Source: JBBQZO01 sp038207625 (GTDB lineage Bacteria > Pseudomonadota > Gammaproteobacteria > Burkholderiales > Burkholderiaceae_D). From it: a DNA stretch of 64,000 nucleotides. Numbering within the stretch: position 1 is the stretch's first letter; each line of letters begins with the position of its first letter. Both the position numbers and the translations under genes were made by a program. Below the pieces are notes generated by a model. It did not search any database, was not told the origin of the DNA, and was given only the letters and a program-made list of their open reading frames with translations. Shown here one piece after another: positions 25,722 to 34,389 of this stretch. The DNA is taken from contig JBBQZO010000026.1 in assembly GCA_038207625.1 (NCBI GenBank), forward strand, positions 29,238 through 93,237, given 5' to 3'.

Positions 25722-25786
25722 GTCCGAGGAGCGTTGCGACGAATTCATTTCGCCAGGCTCGGGTTTTTCCGCAACTGCGCTCACGT
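25722..25786 (+). promoter_or_regulatory. S-adenosylhomocysteine (SAH) riboswitch before ahcY
   Basis: The leader contains CCGAGGAGCGTTGC (25724-25737), AGGCTCGG (25755-25762) and GCAACTGCGCTCACG (25771-25785). CCGAG pairs with CTCGG (P1), GTTGC with GCAAC (P2) and GAGC/GCTC forms the further pairing of the known SAH riboswitch consensus. The position directly before ahcY, with a strong AAAGGAGG Shine-Dalgarno at 25803-25810, fits the known role: SAH binding turns on ahcY. Confidence 0.9.
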
Positions 25787-25815
25787 TACTTTTTTCTAAC
25801 TGAAAGGAGGGCGTG

Positions 25816-27240
25816 ATGAACGCCGTACTCAAATCTTCGCAAGACTTCCACATCGCTGACATCTCCCTGGCCGCCTGGGGCGACAAAGAAATCCGCATCG
25901 CCGAAACCGAAATGCCTGGCCTGATGGCAATCCGCGAGGAATTCGCCGCCAGCCAGCCCTTGAAGGGCGCGCGCATCACCGGTTCGCTGCACATGACGAT
26001 CCAGACCGCTGTGCTGATCCAGACGCTCGAAGCGCTGGGCGCGCAAGTGCGCTGGGCTTCGTGCAATATCTACTCGACCCAGGACCACGCCGCTGCCGCC
26101 ATCGCCGCGGCCGGCACGCCAGTGTTCGCCGTCAAAGGCGAAACGCTGGACGAGTACTGGGATTACACCCACCGCATCTTCGAGTGGCCAAGCAACGCCG
26201 CCGGCGCCGTGTACTCGAACATGATCCTCGACGACGGCGGCGACGCCACCTTGCTGCTGCATCTGGGCACGCGCGCCGAGACCGACCTGTCGGTGCTGGC
26301 CAACCCCGGTTCGGAAGAAGAGATCTGCCTGTTCAATTCGATCAAGGCCCATCTGGCGAAAGACGCCAACTGGTACTCGAAGCGTCTGCCGGAAATTCTG
26401 GGCGTGACCGAGGAAACCACCACCGGCGTACATCGCCTGTACCAGATGCACAAGGACGGCAAGCTGGCCTTCCCGGCGATTAACGTCAACGATTCGGTCA
26501 CCAAATCGAAGTTCGACAACCTGTACGGTTGCCGCGAATCGCTGGTCGACGGCATCAAGCGCGCCACCGACGTGATGATCGCCGGTAAAGTGGCCGTGAT
26601 CGCCGGTTACGGCGACGTGGGCAAGGGCTCGGCGCAAGCGATGCGCGCGCTGTCGGCGCAAGTGTGGGTCACCGAAATCGACCCGATCTGCGCGCTGCAG
26701 GCGGCCATGGAAGGCTACCGTGTCGTGACGATGGATTATGCGGCCGAACACGGCGACATCTTCGTCACCTGCACCGGCAACTATCACATCCTCACCGAAC
26801 GTCACATGCTGGCCATGAAAGACCAGGCCATCGTGTGCAATATCGGCCACTTCGACAATGAGATCGATGTCGCCGCGCTCAAGAAATACGAGTGGGAAAA
26901 CATCAAGCCGCAAGTCGATCATGTGATTTTCCCGTCGGGCAAGCGCATCATCCTGCTGGCCGAAGGCCGTCTGGTCAACCTGGGCTGCGGCACGGGCCAC
27001 CCGTCCTACGTGATGAGTTCGTCGTTCGCCAACCAGACCATCGCCCAGATCGAATTGTTCGCCAACACGGCGAAATATCCGGTCGGCGTGTACGTGCTGC
27101 CCAAGCACCTCGACGAGAAAGTCGCGCGCCTGCAATTGCGCAAGCTTAACGCGCAACTGACCGTACTGACGGACGAGCAAGCGGCCTACATCACGGTGAG
27201 CAAAGAAGGTCCGTACAAGCCGGACCATTACCGTTACTAA
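25816..27240 (+). CDS. ahcY: Adenosylhomocysteinase (SAH hydrolase) AhcY
   Basis: AhcY cleaves S-adenosylhomocysteine to homocysteine and adenosine, removing the product inhibitor of methyltransferases. The 474-residue protein has the NAD-binding motif VIAGYGDVGKGSAQ, the substrate region FVTCTGNYHI, GHFDNEIDV and the C-terminal KPDHYRY that completes the active site. The ATG at 25816 is five bases after AAAGGAGG; the preceding GTG codon is in frame but badly placed. Expression is predicted to follow SAH through the riboswitch upstream. Confidence 0.98.
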   Translation: MNAVLKSSQDFHIADISLAAWGDKEIRIAETEMPGLMAIREEFAASQPLKGARITGSLHMTIQTAVLIQTLEALGAQVRWASCNIYSTQDHAAAAIAAAGTPVFAVKGETLDEYWDYTHRIFEWPSNAAGAVYSNMILDDGGDATLLLHLGTRAETDLSVLANPGSEEEICLFNSIKAHLAKDANWYSKRLPEILGVTEETTTGVHRLYQMHKDGKLAFPAINVNDSVTKSKFDNLYGCRESLVDGIKRATDVMIAGKVAVIAGYGDVGKGSAQAMRALSAQVWVTEIDPICALQAAMEGYRVVTMDYAAEHGDIFVTCTGNYHILTERHMLAMKDQAIVCNIGHFDNEIDVAALKKYEWENIKPQVDHVIFPSGKRIILLAEGRLVNLGCGTGHPSYVMSSSFANQTIAQIELFANTAKYPVGVYVLPKHLDEKVARLQLRKLNAQLTVLTDEQAAYITVSKEGPYKPDHYRY

Positions 27241-27246
27241 TTGACT

Positions 27247-27402
27247 GGGGGCAGCGTCAATTTGGTTGCGGCTCCGTTCGCCGTGCACATTGAATCGACG
27301 CTGCCCCGATTGATGGTTGGTAATGCTGTAATGCAATCAATAGAGCCGGAGTCGCATTGATTACGGCTCAGTGTGCTGTTGCGATTCATTCGACGCTGCC
27401 CC
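27247..27402. repeat. REP-like intergenic repeat: three copies of an 11-bp arm
   Basis: GGGGCAGCGTC at 27248-27258 has an exact inverted copy, GACGCTGCCCC, at 27297-27307 and a second one at 27392-27402. The first arm is followed by AATTT as in the other repeat of this window at 47531 (AGGGTCAGAGTAATTTT), suggesting related REP-type elements of the kind moved by RAYT transposases. No transposase is nearby. Between the second and third arms are AATCAAT/ATTGATT and GAGCCG/CGGCTC in interleaved order. Confidence 0.65.
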
Positions 27403-27485
27403 TGTTTGCTCTCTCTATGAGCCTGTTTATCCGGGATGACGGCAGCGGCCGTCGCCTGTCCGATTTCACTTTCTAGCGATCCATC

Positions 27486-27839
27486 ATGCGCCTGTTATTG
27501 ACCTGGTTTATCAATGCGGCGGCACTGCTCGCGCTGCCCTATCTGCTCCATTCCGTGAGTATCGACAGCCTGAGCACGGCGCTGGTCGCCGCCCTTGTGC
27601 TGGGCCTGGTCAATACCCTGATCCGTCCGGTGCTGCTGCTGTTGACGCTGCCGGTCACGCTGGTGTCGATGGGCTTGTTCATCTTCGTCATCAACGGCTT
27701 CATGTTCTGGCTGGTGGCGCAATGGGTCGACGGGTTTCACGTCGACAGCTTCTGGTGGGCCGTGGGCGCCGCCTTGCTCTACAGTGTGATCTCATGGACG
27801 CTGTCCACTTTACTTCTGAAAAACAATGGAAACTCCTAA
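27486..27839 (+). CDS. Small polytopic membrane protein, phage-holin-like family (YvlD type)
   Basis: The 117-residue protein is almost entirely hydrophobic with about four membrane helices (residues 5-25, 28-50, 55-80, 90-112) and the typical LVNTLIRPVLLLLTLPVTL segment of the holin-4-like family. Despite the family name no phage genes are near. It lies between ahcY and metF, a conserved position in betaproteobacteria as I recall it, and its end overlaps the metF start by 14 bases, so the two are translationally linked. The role is unknown. Confidence 0.85.
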   Translation: MRLLLTWFINAAALLALPYLLHSVSIDSLSTALVAALVLGLVNTLIRPVLLLLTLPVTLVSMGLFIFVINGFMFWLVAQWVDGFHVDSFWWAVGAALLYSVISWTLSTLLLKNNGNS

Positions 27840-28659
27840 TTTCAGTATCGAGTTCTATCCGCCCAAGACGGCGGAAGGGGCCGATAAACTGCGCATCGCG
27901 CGCGCCAAGCTGGCCCTGCTCAAGCCGAAGTACTTTTCGGTGACCTTCGGCGCCGGCGGCAGTACCCAGCGTGGCACGCTCGACACGGTGCTCGAAATCA
28001 TGGCCGAAGGCCATGTCGGCGCGCCCCACCTGTCCTGCGTGGGCGGCACGCGCGAGTCGATCCGCGCCATCCTCGCCGAGTTCCAATCGCACGGCATCCG
28101 CCGCGTGGTGGCCTTGCGCGGCGATCTGCCCAGCGGTTACGGCGCCGCCGGCGAGTTCCGCTATGCCAGCGAACTGGTCGAATTCATCCGCGCCGAAACG
28201 GGCGCCTGGTTCCACATCGAAGTGGCGGCCTATCCGGAAGTGCATCCGCAGGCGCGCTCGCCGCAGGATGATTTGCAAAATTTTGCGCGCAAGGTGCAGG
28301 CCGGTGCCAACGCCGCCATCACGCAGTATTTCTATAACGCCGACGCGTACTTCCAGTTCGTCGACCAGGCCCGCAAACTGGGCGTGGATGTGCCCATCGT
28401 GGCCGGCATCATGCCGATCACGAACTATACCCAGCTGATGCGTTTTTCCGACATGTGCGGCGCCGAGATCCCGCGCTGGGTGCGCTTGAAACTGGCCAGC
28501 TACGGCGACGACAGCGCCTCGATCAAGGCGTTTGGCCTGGATGTGGTGAGCCAGATGGGCGAGCGCCTGCTGGCCGGCGGCGCGCCGGGCCTGCATTTCT
28601 ACAGCATGAACCAGGCGCAGGCGACGACTGCCTTGTGGCAGCGCCTGGCCACGTCCTAA
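27826..28659 (+). CDS. metF: Methylenetetrahydrofolate reductase MetF
   Basis: MetF reduces 5,10-methylene-THF to 5-methyl-THF, which supplies methyl groups for methionine synthesis. The 277-residue flavoprotein has SIEFYPPKT, the FAD region FSVTFGAGGSTQ, VALRGDLP, EVAAYPEVHP, and ITQYFYNADAYFQF with IMPITNY. The start overlaps the upstream membrane protein gene. Together with metK and ahcY it makes up most of the activated methyl cycle in this segment; methionine synthase is not in the window. Confidence 0.97.
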   Translation: METPNFSIEFYPPKTAEGADKLRIARAKLALLKPKYFSVTFGAGGSTQRGTLDTVLEIMAEGHVGAPHLSCVGGTRESIRAILAEFQSHGIRRVVALRGDLPSGYGAAGEFRYASELVEFIRAETGAWFHIEVAAYPEVHPQARSPQDDLQNFARKVQAGANAAITQYFYNADAYFQFVDQARKLGVDVPIVAGIMPITNYTQLMRFSDMCGAEIPRWVRLKLASYGDDSASIKAFGLDVVSQMGERLLAGGAPGLHFYSMNQAQATTALWQRLATS

Positions 28660-29273
28660 GCGCGTTCCGTGACGATGCGGTCGAGCGCGATGTCGTGCGC
28701 GGCGCTGGCGAACTGCGCGGCCAGATCCGCGTAGGCCACCCCCACCGTATACGGACGGGGGATGGCCGCCAGTGTGCGGTCGTAGTAGCCGCCGCCGTAG
28801 CCGAGCCGGAACTGCGCGCCGTTAAAACCGAGGCAAGGTATCAGCAGCGCGGACGGGGTGGAGCACAAGCGCAGTTGGGCCGGCACCGCCACACCCATCG
28901 CATCCTTAACCAGCGCCTCGCCCGGCAGCCAGTGGGAAAACGCCAGCGCCGCGTCGCGCGCCAGCACCACCGGCAGCGCCAGCCGCACGCCGCGCGTGGC
29001 CAGCTCGGCATACGCACCGCGCAGGTCGGGTTCGCCCGCCAGCGGCCAGTACACTCCCAGTTGCGTTATGCCCGCGTCGGCGGCCCAGGCCAGAATGTGC
29101 TGTCCGATGCGCGCGTCCAGCGCGGCCTTGTCGTCCGGCGCGAGCGCGCGCCGACGCGCCAGCAGCGTCTTGCGCAGCTGTATTTTGTGGTGCGCCAAGG
29201 CGTCGCTCGCGTCCGCCTGGCTGGACGCTGGCGGCGCGCTCGGATCGCATGGTATTCTAGGTTCGCGGGTCAT
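28656..29273 (-). CDS. 5-formyltetrahydrofolate cyclo-ligase
   Basis: The enzyme uses ATP to convert 5-formyl-THF to 5,10-methenyl-THF, returning stored folate to the active pool. The 205-residue protein has the family pattern: LRKTLLARRRAL near the N-terminus, GVYWPLAGEPDLR, and the conserved LIPCLGFNGAQFRLGYGGGYYDRTL. It is convergent with metF and overlaps its end by four bases. The folate link to metF fits. The family is ygfA/fau in E. coli. Confidence 0.93.
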   Translation of the reverse strand: MTREPRIPCDPSAPPASSQADASDALAHHKIQLRKTLLARRRALAPDDKAALDARIGQHILAWAADAGITQLGVYWPLAGEPDLRGAYAELATRGVRLALPVVLARDAALAFSHWLPGEALVKDAMGVAVPAQLRLCSTPSALLIPCLGFNGAQFRLGYGGGYYDRTLAAIPRPYTVGVAYADLAAQFASAAHDIALDRIVTERA

Positions 29274-29310
29274 ATGATAGAACGAAGCTTACACTGAGAG
29301 TTGCACACTG

Positions 29311-31260
29311 ATGTTCCCGTCGAAATGGTTATTGGGCGCGGCCTTTGCCGGCGCCTGTTTATGCTCCTCGGTCGCGCTGGCGGCCGATGCGGCCGAACTG
29401 CGCGCCGACGATGATACCTTCCTGGCGCTGCGCGATGCGGCGCGCAAGGACGATGCCCAGAAAGCGGCGCTGTACGCGGCGCGCATTCCGAATTACGCGA
29501 TCGGCTCCTACGTCGATTATTATCGCCTCAAGTCGCGCCTGCGCGACGCATCGAATGACGAAGTGCGCTGGTTTTTGCAGCGCTACGAAGGCAGCGCCAT
29601 CGCCGACCGGATGCGCAACGACTGGTTGCTCGAACTGGGACGCAAGCGCGACTGGGCCAACTTCGACCAGCAATTGCCGCTGTTCGTACTGAACGACGAC
29701 ACCCAGGTCAAATGTTACGCGCTCACCTCGCGCGCCGTCAAAGGCCAGCGCGTGGCCGACGAGGCGCGCGCGCTGCTGGTCAGCCCGCCCGTCTACGGCG
29801 AGCCGTGCAATACCTTGATCGCGACGCTGGCGCAAAGCGCCCAGTTCGACAGCAACGACCTGCTGGTGCAGTTGCGCCTGGCCGGCGAAACCAATGCCAG
29901 CGGCCAGGCGCGGCGCGCCGCGGCGCTGCTGGGCGCATCCGAAACGCGCGCCGCGCAGGCGGTCGAGTTGCCCGCGCTGGTGATGGCGCGCGGTGTGGGC
30001 AGCGGGCGCGTCGAGCACGAAATCTATCTGGTGGCGCTGGGCCGCATGGCGCGCACCAGCCACAAGCTGGCCGCCATCGCACTGCGCAAGAATCTGCCGC
30101 AGTTGAGCGCGCAGGAGCAGGCCATCGGCTGGGCCAACCTGGCCTTGCCGGCCTCGATCGGGCTGGCGCCGGAAGCGCTTGAATACTGGCAAAAATCGAA
30201 CGGCGCGCCGCTGTCGAGCGAAGCGCAGCAGTGGAAGGCGCGTATCGCCTTGCGCGCCGGCGACTGGAGCGCGCTGCACGCGGCGATCGACGCAATGGCG
30301 CCGGCGCTGCGCAGCGACCCGACCTGGCTGTACTGGCTGGGGCGCGCCTTGCAGGCCGAAGGCGGGCCGGCCAACCAGGATGCGGCGCTGGCCCTGTACC
30401 GGCGCATCGCCGAGCAGAGCAGTTTTTACGGCCAGCTGGCGATGGAGGAACTCGGACAGCTGGTGACGATTCCGCCCGCCGGCGTGCCCATCTCGGCAGC
30501 CGAGCTGGCGCCGATGGCGGCCAACCCGGGCTTTGCGCGCGCGCTCAAATTTGTCAGCATGCGCCTGCGTTTCGAGGGCACGCGCGAATGGAACTGGGAG
30601 CTGCGCAAGCTGAGCGAACGCGAACATCTGGCCGCGGCCGAGTACGCGCGCCAGAACGAGCTGTTCGACCGCATGGTCAACACCTCCGAGCGCACCCGCA
30701 CCGAGCTCGATTACACGCAACGCTTTCCGGCGCCGCACAACGACATCATGCATCCGGCCACCGTCGCGCTGGGCCTGGACAAGGCCTGGGTGTATGGCCT
30801 GATCCGCCAGGAGTCGCGCTTCATCATGGACGCCCAGTCGCGCGTGGGCGCCTCCGGCCTGATGCAGGTGATGCCGTCGACGGGCCAGTATGTGGCGCGC
30901 AAGATCGGCCTGGTCGGCTTTGTGCAGACGATGCTGTCGGACCTGCGCACCAACATCCTGCTGGGCACCAATTACCTGAACATGGTGCTGGTGAGCCTGG
31001 ACGGCTCGCAGACGCTGGCCACGGCCGCCTACAACGCCGGGCCGGGCCGCCTGCGCACCTGGCGCGCCACGCTGGCCGCGCCGGTCGAGGGGGCGGTGTT
31101 CGCCGAAACCATTCCGTATCCCGAGACGCGCGCCTACGTCAAGAACGTGCTCTCGAACGCCACCAATTACGCCGCGTTGTTCGACAACCGGCCGCAATCG
31201 CTGAAGGCGCGACTGGGCGTGGTCAGCCCACGTGGCCGCCAGACCAACGAATTGCCGTAG
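29311..31260 (+). CDS. slt: Soluble lytic murein transglycosylase (Slt70-like)
   Basis: The enzyme cleaves peptidoglycan glycan strands with formation of 1,6-anhydromuramic acid in the periplasm. The 649-residue precursor has a signal peptide (WLLGAAFAGACLCSSVALAA), a long alpha-helical superhelical region to about residue 470, and the C-terminal SLT domain with catalytic Glu501 in IRQESRF, ASGLMQVMPSTG and TAAYNAGPGRLRTW. Length matches Slt70. The 38-base gap to the divergent cyclo-ligase gene must hold both promoters or leaders. Confidence 0.94.
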   Translation: MFPSKWLLGAAFAGACLCSSVALAADAAELRADDDTFLALRDAARKDDAQKAALYAARIPNYAIGSYVDYYRLKSRLRDASNDEVRWFLQRYEGSAIADRMRNDWLLELGRKRDWANFDQQLPLFVLNDDTQVKCYALTSRAVKGQRVADEARALLVSPPVYGEPCNTLIATLAQSAQFDSNDLLVQLRLAGETNASGQARRAAALLGASETRAAQAVELPALVMARGVGSGRVEHEIYLVALGRMARTSHKLAAIALRKNLPQLSAQEQAIGWANLALPASIGLAPEALEYWQKSNGAPLSSEAQQWKARIALRAGDWSALHAAIDAMAPALRSDPTWLYWLGRALQAEGGPANQDAALALYRRIAEQSSFYGQLAMEELGQLVTIPPAGVPISAAELAPMAANPGFARALKFVSMRLRFEGTREWNWELRKLSEREHLAAAEYARQNELFDRMVNTSERTRTELDYTQRFPAPHNDIMHPATVALGLDKAWVYGLIRQESRFIMDAQSRVGASGLMQVMPSTGQYVARKIGLVGFVQTMLSDLRTNILLGTNYLNMVLVSLDGSQTLATAAYNAGPGRLRTWRATLAAPVEGAVFAETIPYPETRAYVKNVLSNATNYAALFDNRPQSLKARLGVVSPRGRQTNELP

Positions 31261-31291
31261 TAACATCGCAGGCCAACCCGAAAGGCATCAG

Positions 31292-32254
31292 ATGGATAAT
31301 TTAACGATCTTGGTATTGGGCGGTTCCGGTTTCATTGGCAGCCATGTGGTGGCGCGCCTGGTCGAACGGGGCGCACGCGTGCTGGTGCCGACCCGCCGCT
31401 ACGAGCGCGCCAAGCACCTGATTTTTTTGCCGCGCGTGGAAGTGAGCGAGGCCGACATCAACGATGACGCCGCGCTCGATGCGCTGGTGGCGCGCGCCGA
31501 CGCGGTGCTGAACCTGGTCGGCGTGCTGCATTCCCGCCCCGGCACGCCCTACGGTCCCGAATTTGCGCGCGCCCACGTCGCGCTGCCGCAACGCGTGGTG
31601 GCCGCCTGTGCGCGTCACAAGGTGGCGCGCTACCTGCACATGAGCGCGCTGGGCGCCGCGCTGGACGGTCCGTCGATGTATCTGCGCTCGAAGGCCGACG
31701 GCGAACTGGCCGCGCGCAGCGAGCCGACCGTGGCCGCCACCATCTTCCGCCCGTCGGTCGTGTTCGGGCCCGGCGACGCCTTCCTGAACACCTTCGCGCG
31801 CATGCAAAAATGGCTGGAAGTGGTGCCACTGGCCTGCGCCGACACCAATTTTCAGCCGGTCTATGTGGGCGACGTGGCGCAGGCCTTCGTCAACGCGCTG
31901 GCCGATCAGAGCACCCGCCACCAGGTCTACCAGCTGGGCGGACCGGCGATCTACTCGCTGGCCGAACTGGTGCGCATGGCCGGGCGCTACAGCGGCCACC
32001 CGCGCATGGTGCTGGCGTTGCCGGACGCGCTGGCGTATTTCCAGGCGCTGCTGTTCGAGCTGCTGCCCGGCCCGACCCTGCTCAGCCGCGACAACCTCGA
32101 TTCGATGAAGGTCGACAACGTGATCGACCCGGCCATCGAATCGGGCACCGCCGCCGCGCTGGGCATCCGCCTGTCCGCGATCGAGGCGATCGCGCCGCAT
32201 TACCTGGCGCCGCGCTCGCGCTTCGACCAGTATCGCGCGCGCGCCGGCCGCTAG
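31292..32254 (+). CDS. NAD(P)-binding SDR-like protein, complex I NDUFA9 subunit family
   Basis: The 320-residue protein has a Rossmann fold with the glycine motif VLGGSGFIGSHV at residues 6-17, LNLVGVLHS, the YLRSK motif in place of the classical YxxxK, and FRPSVVFGPGD. This pattern is that of the atypical extended SDR group with NDUFA9. There are no nuo genes in the window, so a role in complex I is not implied; it may be a general nucleotide-sugar or quinone-linked dehydrogenase. The ATG at 31292 follows GAAAGG. Confidence 0.85.
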   Translation: MDNLTILVLGGSGFIGSHVVARLVERGARVLVPTRRYERAKHLIFLPRVEVSEADINDDAALDALVARADAVLNLVGVLHSRPGTPYGPEFARAHVALPQRVVAACARHKVARYLHMSALGAALDGPSMYLRSKADGELAARSEPTVAATIFRPSVVFGPGDAFLNTFARMQKWLEVVPLACADTNFQPVYVGDVAQAFVNALADQSTRHQVYQLGGPAIYSLAELVRMAGRYSGHPRMVLALPDALAYFQALLFELLPGPTLLSRDNLDSMKVDNVIDPAIESGTAAALGIRLSAIEAIAPHYLAPRSRFDQYRARAGR

Positions 32255-32292
32255 GCGCGCTCCACTTTGCCACCCGCACCCGAGAACCAGCC

Positions 32293-33006
32293 ATGCACAG
32301 CACCGCCACCGACACCACCCTCGCCAACACGCTCGCCCAGGCTAGCCACGGGGGCCTGACGCTGGTCATCGGCAACAAGAACTATTCGTCCTGGTCGATG
32401 CGGCCGTGGCTGGCGATGAGCGCCTTCGGCATTGCTTTTCGCGAGGTGCGCGTGCTGCTCGACCAGCCCGACACGTCGGCCCGGATCGCCGAATATTCCA
32501 GCTCCGGGCGGGTGCCGTTGCTGCTGGCCGGGCCGATGACGGTGTGGGACAGTCTGGCCATCTGCGAATACCTGGCCGAACAGTTCCCTGACAAGCAGCT
32601 GTGGCCGCAGGACGTGGCCGCGCGTGCGATGGCCCGCTCGATCTGCGCCGAGATGCATGCCGGTTTTTCCGGCTTGCGCAGCGCGATGTCGTTCAATGTG
32701 CGGGTGAGCAGTCCCGGACAAGGGCGCACGCCGGCGGCGCAGGCCGACATCGGGCGCATCTGCGAGATCTGGGAAGAATGCCTGTCGCGCTTTGGCCACC
32801 ATCAGTTCCTGTTCGGCGAGTTCTCGCTGGCCGACGCCTATTACGCGCCCATCGTGCTGCGCTTTCGCAGCTACGGCGTGGCGCTGGCACCGGCCCTGCA
32901 AGGCTATTGCAACCGTGTGCTGGCCCATCCCGCGGTGGTGCGCTGGATGCGCGAGGCGCTGGCCGAAGACGAGACGGCGCCGCATCACGACGCGCCGCCC
33001 GAATAA
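32293..33006 (+). CDS. Glutathione S-transferase family protein
   Basis: The 237-residue protein has a thioredoxin-like N-terminal domain (LVIGNKNYSSWSMRPWLAM, with SS/SW in the glutathione-activating position) after a 20-residue Thr/Ala-rich leader, the cis-Pro region GRVPLLL, WDSLAICEYL, and an all-helical C-terminal domain with FGEFSLADAYYAP. It belongs to the GST subgroup usually annotated as maleylacetoacetate isomerase or YfcF-like; the exact substrate is unknown. It is followed 22 bases later by cca. Confidence 0.9.
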   Translation: MHSTATDTTLANTLAQASHGGLTLVIGNKNYSSWSMRPWLAMSAFGIAFREVRVLLDQPDTSARIAEYSSSGRVPLLLAGPMTVWDSLAICEYLAEQFPDKQLWPQDVAARAMARSICAEMHAGFSGLRSAMSFNVRVSSPGQGRTPAAQADIGRICEIWEECLSRFGHHQFLFGEFSLADAYYAPIVLRFRSYGVALAPALQGYCNRVLAHPAVVRWMREALAEDETAPHHDAPPE

Positions 33007-33027
33007 GAGACCAACTGACGGAGTTCG

Positions 33028-34269
33028 ATGAAGACTTACATTGTGGGCGGCGCCGTGCGCGACCAGCTGCTCGGCCTGCCGGTGCACGACCGCGACCATG
33101 TGGTGGTCGGCGCCACGCCCGAGCAAATGGTGGCGCAGGGCTTTCGCCCGGTGGGCAAGGACTTTCCCGTGTTCCTGCATCCCGACACGCAGGAGGAATA
33201 CGCGCTGGCGCGCACCGAGCGCAAGACCGCGCCTGGCTATCACGGCTTCGTGTTCCACGCCGCCACCGACGTCACGCTCGAGCAGGATCTGGTGCGGCGC
33301 GACCTGACCATCAACGCCATCGCGATGGCCGAGGACGGCACGCTGACCGACCCCTTCGGCGGCCAGCAGGATCTGCAGGCGCGCGTTTTTCGCCACGTAT
33401 CCCCGTCCTTCGCCGAGGACCCGGTGCGCATTCTGCGCCTGGCGCGTTTCGCCGCGCGCTTCCCCGACTTCCAGGTGGCGCCGGAAACCAATGCGCTGAT
33501 GCAGGCGATGGTGGCGGCCGGCGAGGTCGACGCGCTGGTGGCCGAACGGGTCTGGCAGGAACTGGCGCGCGGCTTGATGGAACAGCGCCCCTCGCGCATG
33601 CTGACGGTGCTGCGCGCTTGCGGCGCGCTGGCGCGCGTGCTGCCCGAACTGGACGCGCTGTGGGGCGTGCCGCAGCCGCCCCAGCACCATCCCGAGATCG
33701 ACACCGGCGCGCACATGATGCTGGTGATCGACTACGCGGCCGAGCGTGAACTGGCGCTGCCGACCCGCTTCACCGCGCTGATGCACGATCTGGGCAAAGG
33801 CCTCACGCCGCCCGCCGCATGGCCCAGCCACCACGGTCACGAAGGCGCGGGCGTGGCGCTGATCGAGACGCTATGCCAGCGTCTGCGCGTGCCCAGCGAA
33901 TGCCGCGAGCTGGCCGTGATGACGGCGCGCGAGCACGGCAACGTGGGACGCGCGCTGAGCCTGCGCGCCAACACGCTGGTGTCGCTGTTCGAGCGCTGCG
34001 ATGGCTTTCGCAAGCCGCAGCGTTTCGAGCAAATGCTGCTGGCGACCGAATGCGATTTCCGCGGGCGTGGCAGCGACGCCGACGGCTTTCGCAGCAAACC
34101 CTTCCCGCAGGCGGCCTATCTGATCGAAGCGCTGGCGGCGGCGCGCTCGGTCAACGGCGGCGCGGTGGCGCTGCGCTGCGGCGAGAACAAGGCGCGCATC
34201 CCCGAGGCGCTGCACGCGGCGCGCGTGTCGGCGCTCAAGGCGATGGCCGGCATGCAGGACGGGGACTGA
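33028..34269 (+). CDS. cca: tRNA CCA-adding enzyme (multifunctional, with HD domain)
   Basis: Cca adds or repairs the 3' CCA of tRNAs. The 413-residue protein has the class II nucleotidyltransferase head MKTYIVGGAVRDQLLG with the catalytic D21 and D23 (VHDRDHVVV), the template motif around EDPVRILRLARFAARF, and a C-terminal HD phosphohydrolase domain (LMHDLGKG, SHHGHEG) as in the E. coli enzyme, which has phosphodiesterase and phosphatase activity. The length and order of motifs are normal. Confidence 0.96.
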   Translation: MKTYIVGGAVRDQLLGLPVHDRDHVVVGATPEQMVAQGFRPVGKDFPVFLHPDTQEEYALARTERKTAPGYHGFVFHAATDVTLEQDLVRRDLTINAIAMAEDGTLTDPFGGQQDLQARVFRHVSPSFAEDPVRILRLARFAARFPDFQVAPETNALMQAMVAAGEVDALVAERVWQELARGLMEQRPSRMLTVLRACGALARVLPELDALWGVPQPPQHHPEIDTGAHMMLVIDYAAERELALPTRFTALMHDLGKGLTPPAAWPSHHGHEGAGVALIETLCQRLRVPSECRELAVMTAREHGNVGRALSLRANTLVSLFERCDGFRKPQRFEQMLLATECDFRGRGSDADGFRSKPFPQAAYLIEALAAARSVNGGAVALRCGENKARIPEALHAARVSALKAMAGMQDGD

Positions 34270-34389
34270 CAATTCTCTAGTGGAAAGCCTCCAAACGGGG
34301 CGCGCGGATACGCTACAATGGGTCGATATGTTGCGCTGCACAATATTATTGATGCAAGCGTGCCCAGCCGCCAACGGAAGGAGAAACTG

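Noticed and set aside
27486..27839. Phage holin as sign of a prophage
   Set aside because: The gene is of the YvlD-type family within a methyl-cycle operon; no other phage genes are visible.
31292..32254. Respiratory complex I subunit
   Set aside because: NDUFA9-like fold only; no nuo genes are nearby and bacteria encode this family independently of complex I.
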